DNA from: Epiperipatus broadwayi
Taxonomy: Eukaryota > Onychophora > Udeonychophora > Euonychophora > Peripatidae
Assembly: GCA_028023455.1 (NCBI GenBank)
Contig: JAQFVV010000151.1
Coordinates: 1,793,097 to 1,857,096 of the forward strand
Reading direction: 5' to 3'
Length of the DNA stretch: 64,000 nt
Below the pieces are notes generated by a model, which was not told the DNA's origin, ran no database searches, and saw only the letters and a list, made by a program, of their open reading frames with translations. The position numbers and the translations under genes were made by a program. Below, piece by piece: positions 13,901 through 25,900 of this stretch (positions are counted from its first letter, which is position 1; the number at the start of each line of letters is the position of its first letter).

Positions 13901-16900
13901 TGAATCAATACCTGTATTATATAGCAATATAGTTTAGCAATTCTCTGCAAAAGTTCTAAGAGTGTATGGATCATGAGTTTTGTTTCTTAGCCCATAATGG
14001 AACAATGTATTAACATTAAATTATTATTTTTTTAATTGGGCAAAATTACTACTGAAACATTTGGAATGAATCAAATTGTGTATGGGAGTGAAGCTATGGA
14101 TCACAACACTGTTTCAAATGGTTTGCAATATTTTGTGAGTTCGAGGAGAATATTGAAGATGATTCACAAACATATGAAATACGCTAATCACATCCTTCTT
14201 GTCATAATTCGTGATCTAGACATACTAGCACCTTAAAATTTTTGTGGTGACTAGCTAAATTATGTTGGTATGTAATATTCGAACTATGAATTGATTCAAA
14301 AATGGGATTGCAGGCAGTTTAGGTAATACAAAAATGTAATGATGCTTATGTTTAATTTTGTTCCATTTAGTTAAATTTGAAAATAAAATGGCCTTTTTAA
14401 ATTATTTTTGTGGAGGGACAATTGTAGATGTTAAATATTTTCTAAAACTATTGTATATTATCATCATTACTTTGTTGCCAAAAAGTAGATCTCACTCATC
14501 AAATGGATCATCTCTAAAAACTCTTCCCGTTGCTTTTTATTCCTTAAATATTCATTACTCGTCATTGCCTTAAGGCCATTCTTCAACTTCTTTCTTCTCC
14601 TATCTGCATCTTCTACAATTCCTACCAAAATCTCTTTCATAATTCTCTTCTATTAAAAAATATGACCAATTTGTTTGAATTTTTCAAAGTCTTCGGTGAT
14701 CTTCCATTCTTGTTAATGTGTGTAAAATTGTCACAATTCTTACCTTTTTTATCAATATTTGTATCATCAATTATTTAATGACAACAGCGACATTTAAAAA
14801 TATTTATCAGCTGTATAGGTTTTTATCTGATAGTTTATTTTTAAAGTTTTTTTTTTACTATCTCTTCATGGCGTTTATTTTATTTATATTTTCAGTCTAA
14901 ATAGTGACTTTTATTCTATATAACATTTCTTTAAATTGATCTTTATTGTCTCCAAATATGACCATATTTAGAAATCTGTTATAATGATTCCTTCTGTCCC
15001 AAAATGAGCTTCATTATCAAAACAACATATTTAAAATATTATCCAAGTATATATTAAACAAAACAGAAGATAAAAACTTTTTCCATATACACTTTTTTTT
15101 TTACATTCATCTCTTCAGTAAAAAAGACTTTAAAATTAACATAAATTCTGATACAAATTCTCTAATAAATGTCTTTTTTTTTTCCAGCCTGTATCTTCCT
15201 TTTTCAAAATATTCTGCAAAATAAATCAATCTTTTTCAAATGCCTTGTCAAAAGTGATGAAACATGTATTAACTTTTAACCTTGCTTCATATATCTCTTA
15301 ATAATAGTTCTCAATGCTAATATATCTTTTGTCCCTAGAACTTTTAAAACCCAACAGTACCATAGCTGCATGTGAGATTAAACTAATTATTCTAGTCTGC
15401 CCATTTTGTTATATTAGACTTTTTCCCCACCCAAATTATAACTGATGAAAGGAAATCTAATGACCATTCACCTAATTATTTCATTTTATGATCATTGATT
15501 ATTGTCCATAATACTTCAAGTAATTATTTTTTAGTTTTACATTTCATCAAGAAAGTATCACGTCACAATAACAATAGAATGGAGACCGAATCTCATCTGT
15601 TAAGCAAAATTCATTCCTAATTGAATTAGGTTTTTTTTTAAATTCATGAATGCATATAACAACAAACTACTTGTTATGTAGTATGGTCCAAAAATTATTT
15701 TACAGTAATATTATTTTAATAACCCACTTCATTAATTACTTTTAGAACATTTAAACATAATAAGTAAAATTATACAGAGGCTAAACTCTCCATACAGTAG
15801 CGCCACTCAGTGCAAGCCAGAGTAATCAATGAATGCAAGAAGGTTTGTGCATAAAATCCCTATCTAGTACCTACTAATCTAATATCTCCAGACTAGTTTC
15901 TAGCTTGTGGCTTTCATCAGTGAGGAGTCTTGGATCTGAGAGCACTGTACTTTAGGGTCTAATGTAACCCTCCAGCAGCCACCTTTTACCTTATTAGCTA
16001 ACTGTAAAGCTTTGAGTCCAAAATGAAAACACAATAATGTTTTCAATTCAAGTTGATTAACTTGTATAGTCATATAGATCTGAACTCGGTTCAGCATTTC
16101 TATTATGGTGGTGTTTGATCAGGAATTGTCTTTTGTAATAGGAGCACAGTATTATTTAGAAAAGAAAAAATTCAAATTAGCAATAGTTGTTTTTTTTTGT
16201 TTTAAGTCATATCTAAAATATTGTTTATAAATAATATGTATATATTTTTTCAGTCATTTTATGATCCTCACAGCTGGAAGCCTACTTCATTTTATGAAGA
16301 ATTAGGTATTATTGCTTTTATTATTATTATTATTGCATGTGTGTGTGTAAATATAGACAGTTATATTTAAAATTTACATACATCTATTAAAAATGTGATG
16401 TTTATCAGTATTAACATGAATTAAAATATATCTTTATTTTTAGTACGATATTTTCTTATGTTTGACGTTTTTAAATTTTAATTTAAAAATTCAAATCAAT
16501 CCTTTATGTTTTAAGTTTTCTGCCCATTAATTTTAAGAATTATTTTATTAATCTTAATGTACATATACAGAGATAAATATTTTGCTTGAAGGTTTAAATC
16601 GGATCCCAAGAGATTAAAACAAGTAAAACTCTCCATACAGTAGTGCCACTCAATGCAAGCCGGAATAATCAATGGGTGCAAGAAGATTTGTGCATAAAAT
16701 TCCTATCTAGTACCTACTCATCCAACATTCCCTGACTAGTTTCTAGCTTGTGGCTTTCGTCAGTGAGGAGCTTTGGATCTGAGAGCACTGCACCTAGATC
16801 TTAGGTATTGAATGAGTAGGCACTAGATAGGGATTTTATGCACAAGCCTTTTGGCATCCATTGATTATTGGCTTGCACTGAATGGCACTACTGTATGGAG

Positions 16901-19900
16901 AGTTTTGCCTGTTTTAACATCAGTTATGAGCAAGCATAAGAAATGGTGTTTAGTGACGTAATCCCAGGAGATTATAAAAGATCTAGAAAGAGATCATATA
17001 TGAGATGGATGAATGAAATAACGAAGTTTGCTGATGTGTTGTGAATAGATACTAGAAATGGGAGAAAATGGATTAAATTCGAAGAGATTTTCATCCTGCA
17101 GTAAATTGATAATGGTTGAAAATGATTGTGATATATCTTGCTGCCACTTTTATGGAATATATTATTGTTAGCTTTTCTTCTGTGTTTGTATTATTTACTA
17201 GAATATTCTGACTATAAACCTTTTTTTTTAATCATCAATTATAGTTTTGTCTATTAATCCAAATTACTTTCTCTACATGCTCTTATTATTTGCTAATTTC
17301 AAATGCTCTAGCGACTTTTATTTTTTATATTCTCTAAGTTTTATTGTTTTGTCTCTCTTATTTTCCTCAGCCTTTTCTCTTCAGTTAGGTATTTATCCAA
17401 TACAGTTTCTTTTATTTTTTTAAAATTTCAATCGTACTTTCAATACCTCTTTATTGTCATTTTGTCCTTCCAATGTATCTTTTCCATTCTTCTTCAAATT
17501 CACATCATTATAGCTTCTAGTCATTTTTTTCTCTCTTTTTTTCTAGTTACTTAATTTTCTGTTTAATATAAAGTAACGCTTAAAACACTGTATTATGTTT
17601 TATTCTTTAATATCAGTTAAACAACTTCGGAAATATTTAAAAGCCTAACTTGTATTAATATTTCTGTCCAATTACCACTTTTAAATTTTTATTTTATCCA
17701 CTTATATTAAAAATCGTTTTATTTGCATTTATTCTCGTATAAACTCAGTACAAATTCCCTTTATTCTTACTTACTATTATAGTAAGTGCATCAATATCTG
17801 CAAATAAAATCTGCGAAACAATTTTACGATTATCTAATTCTTATACAGATTTGATAACAGTTGTTTTTTCTTCTAAGCAATGCTTTTTTTTTTAAAAAAA
17901 AAATGAAACAAATTTTCTCAAGATCAATAAATAAATATTAATCTGTCCCCTTCTCTTTACTGATTAACTTCACTAGGGTCTTATTGCATTTCATTCTGTT
18001 ACTTTTTGTAAATTCAAACTGTCTCATCTATTATAAATACATTTAGAAACAGTTTAGCGGTTTGCAAAATTAAACTAATTTGTTATAAAATTCTTATCTT
18101 CATATTTTACTATATAAGCTTTTTTTTTCCTTATTATTATTTTTTTTTCCCCATAAATTATGTTATAAATATCAATTAATGCTCTTAAAACTTTCTTTAG
18201 GAATTCATTTTCTCTTAGTTATGATAAGTTTTATTTCACTTGTGTGTTCTTTTGTAATTTTTTTCTTCATTGTTGTACAAATTGATTTTGTGTTATCAAT
18301 CAGACTTAATTAATATATCAAAATTAGGTCACATTTTAATCCATATGCAGTGAAATAATTTGCTTTTAAGTACATTTTAAATTTATCTTTATCTTATATC
18401 TTTCTGTCTATACATACATATATACTTATTTACTAAACAACTAAGTTTAAAGAAATATTTAAAATGAACTTGCTAATAAGATCCTTTCTTATATTGATGT
18501 CAAAGAAATGGGTGTTATTTGCAAGTTTATTTAAAATAATTCTTTAGGAATCTGGTTTGCCAATTATAGTAATATTTTCAGATTTGGCTGTTCCATGAAT
18601 AAGTTTATATTATATTTGATAAAGCTGTAATTCATTTATGAACTTTTTAAAATTATTATAATATATATATACAATTTTCTTCTGAAAAATTAACATAATT
18701 AAAAATCAAATTGTAATAATTTGTTACTGATAAATACTGAACAAATGATGAAGGTATCACATGATCACTATTTCTTATGCTTGCTCATAACTGTTATTAA
18801 AACAGACAAAATTCTCCATACAGTAATGCCACTCAGTGCAAGCCAGAGTAATCAATGGATGCAAGGTTTGTGCATAAAATCCCTATCTAGTGCCTACTCT
18901 CCAGACGAGTTTCTAGCTTATTGCTTACATCAGTGAGGAGCCTTGGATCTGAGAGCACTGGCTTGCACTGAGTGGCACTACTATAGTTTTGCCTGTTTTA
19001 AGACATGTTGAGAGATTGTAATCTGGGACAACTAATGGGTGCTGATTCAATATGAAATGCATCTTTGGGGGGGTGGGGTCATTTATCTTTTTCAGACATC
19101 TATTTATATATGTTGAGTGTATGATAAAATGAAGTTGTAAATGTATCTAAAAGTAAAAATGAATGTAATAAAATAAAAATCAAATGGAAATGTAATAATA
19201 GTAATATTTATACAGCCATACAGAGGCAAAACTCTCCATGCAGTAGTGCCACTCAGTGCAAGCCAGAGTAATCAATGGATGCAGGAAAGTTTATGCCTAA
19301 AATACCTATATAGTGCCTACTCATGCAATATCCCCAGACTAGTTTCTAGCCTGGCATCAGTGAGGAGCTTTGGGTCTGAGAGCACTGCATCTACATGTTT
19401 AGTAATTATAGTAGTAAAAATAAATAATAAAACACATAGCTGTCTAATATTTCAAACAATAGCTACCCGTCAGGCACAAATGTTAAATAACTTAATTATT
19501 ATTTTTATTTATTTATTAATATTATTATTATTATTTCATTATATACTCTTGAACACATTTGTATGTGAAATTAAAATGGGCTTTGAAGAACAATAGGATA
19601 ATTTTTCATGGTTAGAACTAACTGAAATGTTAGAATAATTACTGAAGCCAACTTCAGATATTAAAAAGGGAAGTCTCATCACTCTCCTTGAGTATAATAA
19701 GTTCTTGAGATTTTTAAGTGACAAGCTTTAAAATATTACAGGTGTAGAAAAATGAAAACAAATGTGTAAATCTGTCTTTGACTAACTGCAAACCAATTAA
19801 TCTAGTAAAATTATTGCTAGTGAATGGAGAAAGAGATTGAATAAAAGCATTATGAAAGTTTTTTATCCAATCTCTTTCTCTGCCTGGAGACAATTAAGAA

Positions 19901-22900
19901 ATTATTCTCTTTGCTTGTTGCCGATCATACTTCTGTTAATAAAAATATTAAATGAAAAGATTGTAGAACGCAAAAATTCTCTGGGATTTGTTAGTCTCAT
20001 TTTGATGAGTGCGACTTATTCTGTGGAGAATTTGTTTCGACATCTGTGAGTCAGTCTTTTTAAAGACTTATAACAAACTGATTCATTTGATTTTGACCAC
20101 ATGAATTTTTTTCCCATCATTGAGGATTTCTACACGATATTCCCCAAAACATGTTTTAATCTCATCCTTTAACAGTGACATACATACATACATACATATA
20201 GCAACCACTTGTAAACGAGCTTGACCATTCTAACTTCAAGAAAAGGAAATAAATTGCTCTAGAAATGAGTTTTGTAATGGCTATACAAACCAATCTGTGA
20301 GAGACAAATATGTCCACCTATAGAATATGCTAGTCCATTTTTCTTTTTAGTTGCGTTGCTGTCTTAATTTCTTCAGCAGAAAACTTTTTTTTCTGAAATA
20401 CTTTGACACCATATCTAATTATAAGTTTGCACTTCCCAATGCAAACAATCAATATTGCATTTTTTTAGAATGTAGATAATTCTTATAATATGGACAAAGT
20501 CCATCTCTCCCACGACAAGTATGTTCAAGTTTACCATAAAACATCCTTTTAGGAAATTTTGCACTGTTCATTCATTTTACTTGTATCCAATCTTAACAAA
20601 GATATGATTTTACAATAATGGACCCTGTAATATCACATCCAGCAAATTGAAAAACATAATGATTGGTTTTATGATCTTGTTATTGTATTTTTAAAATTTT
20701 ACAGAGCACTGTTAAACGAAACTTTTCTAATGCCTTTATATTGCATCAATAGAATATCTAAGTCCAATTCCATATAATAAATTCCATAAAATAACAGCTC
20801 TATACTCAGCCAACTTAGTTGCAGTAGTTATTTCCCTGTACTGATGTATCCTATCAATTCAAATTAAAAATTCCGTCATCAAACCTGTATTGCACCTTGA
20901 TCCCTGTTTCATTAAGCTGCCTGTAAAACAAGTTCAAAGACAACTCGTAAAAATCAAAAATAATGTTGGAATAAGTACATATCCTTGTTTAACATCAGTT
21001 TTTATTTTAAATGCCTTGGATTTGGCACTTGTAGTAATAATATTTCTTACTCTATCATGTAGAAGGGGTATAATGTGAATAAATTCGGGTGTACAACCAA
21101 CTAATTTCAAACAATGTCATGAACTTGTTTAATCTAGTCAAATGCCTTAACCAAATCAAAACGAGCAGGAAATCATTTTTTGTTTCCAACACTTTTTTGC
21201 ATTTGCTTAGCAAGAAAAAATATATCTAAATTACTTCTTGATTTTCTAAAACCACATTGAGTCTCTGGTAATCATTCATGTGTGCTATGTAAGAATGCCT
21301 CGGTCTTCCTGCTATTATCCCACATTCTGATCTCGAGTATTTCCTAAAATATTACCTTGATACAAATTGTGTCCCAGTCAAGTATTCTTATGATAACTGT
21401 CACAACATTCATTTTTATATTCTTTTATTGCAGGATTTGTCTATATTGATATTTTGGTGACAAATCGATTATCTTTACATTACCTCAAACAATGGGAACT
21501 GAAAAATTTTGACATCTTTCAAGTTGTCACTGTGCCAGTAATACACATCAATCTTGATCTTTTGTATCTGACAATGCTCCATGTAAGAGTACCTGGTAAT
21601 TAAACAGTGTTTTTCATATTCATTTCAAGATATAGTCAGGTAAATCTTTATGACCATTCTCTGTAAAAATAGATCGGCGGCATGTCTAAATGTAATAAAC
21701 TTTTTCTCTAAATAAGATTATTAATATCAGTAAGGTTGTAATATATAGGGATTTAGTTAAAGTCACCCTCTGCTCACTATTGAGAAGTTGTTTCCCAAAG
21801 ATATTGCTCCCAAATCTTTCAAAAAAAGAGAGGATGAGTCACAAATAAACCAAAGGCAAAAGATTGAATTTTCAGCTAATTCATCAGAATCCTGAAAACA
21901 TACCAAACTTAATAAGTTTATCAGTTGTTGTGAGAAAATAAGTAGAAATGTTAAAATGATGACTAAATAGGAAGTTACTAGTTGACTGAAATGCTAATAA
22001 AGATGAGACTAAAACGGGTGTGGCGTGGAATGGAGGATATGTAAGAGCTGTTTAATTGACGTTGAATAAGGTGGGATAGATATTGTCTTGGAATGAAACA
22101 CATGAGATACTGCTGATAATAATTAAAATTTATATTTGCAATAAGTAACATATTAGAAAATATACACTGGCCTTTTAGTGATTATTAATGAAGTGGTTAA
22201 GTGTGAATTTGATGTTCAAGAAGTGGAAGTGAATACTTTGAGCTTCAATCTAAGAACCTTTAGTTTGTGAGTTTTTATCATTTTATCACTGCTCTGAAAC
22301 TATGCAGGACCAAAAAACTCCTGCTTGCCCAATGTGGGCAAAATCCCATCACTCTGAGGTTAGATCTTGTGTTCACCAACTGAGCTAGCCGGGGGAATTT
22401 AATTTTATATACATAATCAAGTGAGTTTATCATTTGAGTAATTATACAATATGCAAATGATAAACTATTTGATTGCTTATTATTTACTTATAAAAGCCTT
22501 TGGTCATCTTAAATTATTGAATCTTTTATATTTTTGTAGCTAAAGTTCAGAAGGCCGAAATGGATAAACGTGAGAAAGAAAAAAAGGAACGGACTAAAGT
22601 AATTTTTACTTTTTTTTCTTATGAAATTTTTTGATATTGTATTTTAAATATTGGTTTATGTCTACTGTCACTTTTAAAGTTCACATTTGCAATATATTTT
22701 GATTTGCTCTATCCGATGCTAATTGTACAATTCATAAATATTTGCTGAAGTTTACTGTTTATATTATTATTTTTTATTTCCTCATTTGATAAGACACTGA
22801 ATTGTATACTTTATCAATACTATTTGGAGAATGTGGAAGTTTTAGGGAATTGATTAATAAATGTACTGTTCGTATTTGTCACCACCAGTGCTTGATAGGT

Positions 22901-25900
22901 GTCACTATAGTTATTGATGAAACTAAATTTTGAAGATCATCTGCAATTCGCAATGTACATATACTTTGGTCAAAACTATCAAGTATCTGAGAAGAAGTAA
23001 AGGTCAGTAAACTCACCATTCTGTCTTAAGTATGTATATATGATCAGTAGTCCATCATTGATCATTTACCGAATTGTTTGCAGATATTTTGGATACTTTA
23101 TACCAGGGCGAACTAAACATTTGTGGACTTAATTTCTGATGGTTTTTATAAATAAGAATTTGGTCGAAGCATTCCAGCAAGACTTTATCGATACATGGAA
23201 ATTAGTTAGTTATTGAAATTTGGAATAGCGATAACTAAAAAAAAAAATCAAAATTGAAAAACTATTTTATTTAAGGATGCGCTTGAATTCTTACTAATAT
23301 TTTCTAAAAGGTTGTTCTCTGCAAGTCTGATTTATCTAAGCAATAACACTTGGTCATCATCATTGGTGGTTAGTCCTTCTCTTAACATATTTTATCCACT
23401 AGTAGCAAATCATTAGCTTTAATGAGCTTATTATATCGTTACGATGATATAAACTCTAGAAAGATAAAATAAAGAAATGATCAAAGATTGACCCACTGAT
23501 TTAATGAGTTGGTTTCCTTTATAATTGGTTCAATGAGTAAAATAACTTGTTGTTGAGCTAAAAGATTCATATATTGATTTTTTAAAAGAGAGAATAAAAA
23601 ATTGAGATACAACTATTGGCACTAGTCTTGCATTGGTGGTCGAAGGGTCAGCGTGACTGCCTTGCACTTGCAGGCAGTTGCCCAGGTTGCGGGTTCGCGT
23701 CCCGGCCGATGCTATGACATTTAAAAATAACTATTGGCACTATTATTTTGGTGAACTGAATCACAAGAAAATCGTCAATTGATAATTATTGTGATTTTAT
23801 GCGAGTTTTTAAAAAGACCAACCTATTAGAACATCAATAAACGTGATCAACATCTATTTTGTGTTATAGGATAATTAATGGTGAGACCATAATTTCATCT
23901 AAGAAAATTGATTTATTTCTTTATATACTGCAGTTGTTAAAAATGGTGGTAGGGTAGAGGTAAGAGTTGAAAATAGATCACAATTGGTAAAAAAAATATT
24001 TTTATTAGGTTGAAGAGGAAAATTAAAATTTTTTAAAAATCTATTGCTTGATATTCATAATTAGCCAAAAATTTGAAGTTGTTATTTAATAGCAGGTCTA
24101 GGATCGTAAAACCTCTAAGTTAGTATTAATGCAATTTAATATTTTTCAGATGTTAGATTTATGAAAATTTCATTCTTGAGAATCTTAATTCTCTTTAATT
24201 AAAAATCAAACTTTTTTTTCAATTAATTAAATAAGTCAATTATTTTATATAGCACGATGTTTTTACAAACTGTGATATTTTAAACAGCATTAAACTGTTG
24301 CACATGCACTCTGAATTTTAACTATAAAATGAATGAATACAAACACTTCAAACACATGATAAAGTCTTTGGAAAAGACAGAATGGTGGAAAAGACCGAAT
24401 GGCCATTCTGTCTTTTCCAAAGACTTTATCATGTGTTTGAAGTGTTTGTATTCATTCATTTTATAGTTAAAATCCAAAGCGCATGTGCGTCAGTTTAATG
24501 CTGTTTAAAATATTTCAATTAATTAAGTATATTGTTTTCCTAATTTTTGTTTACCAAAACTATTCTGAATTTTAATCAAAAATTTGAGTTTATGAGAATT
24601 TAAAATCCTTATTGTACTCAGTGTATATCATTGAAAAGATAACTGCCTCTGTTTCCAAGTTGCCTGTGGTATCATTTCCGAATCGGTACATGTAGCAATT
24701 ATAGTTTAGTTTATTCACTATAAAAATTTTAAGATGTTAGCTTGTCTAGCTCATAAGTTATGACATGAAATGTAACTATGTTTCTTAACTTCGTAGATCA
24801 TTTTCTATCATCTCTAAATCTTGCAAACCGCTGCCGCACACAATCTGAATAATTTCAAGCATTTCCATATCTGTTTTGCCCAATTTAATGTTTGCATGTT
24901 GGGGTATCCGTGAATAGCTAAACTATATCACTACATAGTGCACACATTGATTGTTGGGGTATCCGTGAATAGCTAAACTATATCACTACATAGTGCACAC
25001 ATTGATTAATAGATGGTACTGCAAGAAGATGGGAAAAAGAACCAGTCATCTTTTCATTGGGATATATTGTGTACATCTGCATGCAGAGGCACACCCTATA
25101 TATTTTATCTCATTTTTTCTTTATATTTACTACTATCTTATTGAAAACATTTTTTTTTAATCTTTTATTTTACTCATCTTTTTTTTTTTTTGTAAGATTG
25201 TACTTTAGGTAATTGTAACTGGAGAACAGCTTGTGGATGTTCAAAATTCTGAGGATCAATCAATGATAGAGTGGCATTCTACAATCCAAAACAAAAATCA
25301 CTTAAGTTATCAGTCTCTATATAGTTTTTGTTGATGTTATCGTCATTAAAATAAAAAAAATAATGTGAAAAACTGCATAATAAAGCAATTTTGTTTAGTT
25401 TCTTATTTTATTTTTTTATTTTTATTTAAATAGATTAGTAATTTGATAATTCTTTAATTGGGAGGGAGGAGCATAAATTTACGATTATATTCAAACATGT
25501 TAAATAAACATAAGTTTTTATTTGGAAACTAAGAGATAATTTCACAAAAACATCGAAGTGTAACTTAAGAGTTTTATAGTTGTATATATTAATGATATAA
25601 TTTAGCATGAATTTAATACACTACATGTTTAAGATACATTGAGCTACTGTAAGTTAAATACAAATTTGTTAAAATCTAGTCGTGGCTGCAAGTTGCACTC
25701 GGATTTTTTTTTTTTTTGTAGATTGAAATATTGATATTACATTTATATTTGTCTGCATTTCCTTTTTCCGATTTTTAATTTTTTTATGGAAATTAATTGC
25801 AAAGGAAAAATAAATATTTCTTATGTAATCTCTGATGACATTGATATTATTTGTTCCATTTTTTCATCTGATTATTGAAGCCAGTAATGTAGAAGGCTGA

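Larger units (their letters stand above)
11639..16253 (+). other. SAP30BP intron C-D
   Basis: Contains the long-inverted-repeat element 12299-13559, half of a dispersed repeat near 13846, a minus-strand LINE relic (14450-15560) and a hammerhead-family repeat (15775-16130). Confidence 0.6.
16306..22539 (+). other. SAP30BP intron D-E
   Basis: Contains hammerhead-family copies 2-4, a LINE 3' end (16940-17140), a minus-strand LINE RT relic (20200-21350), an independent hammerhead candidate (21860-21893) and a tRNA-Lys-like sequence (22325-22395). Between 17150 and 18740 I see only AT-rich sequence. Confidence 0.6.

Noticed and set aside
15425-15460. CTGATGAAAGGAAATC as a hammerhead core
   Set aside because: No room for stem II and no helix I complement.
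20890-21078. 62-codon open frame on the plus strand
   Set aside because: It is antisense to LINE reverse transcriptase debris and has no recognisable motif.
22325-22395. Functional tRNA-Lys gene
   Set aside because: The A box is good, but the B box and anticodon arm are degraded and the acceptor stem has mismatches.
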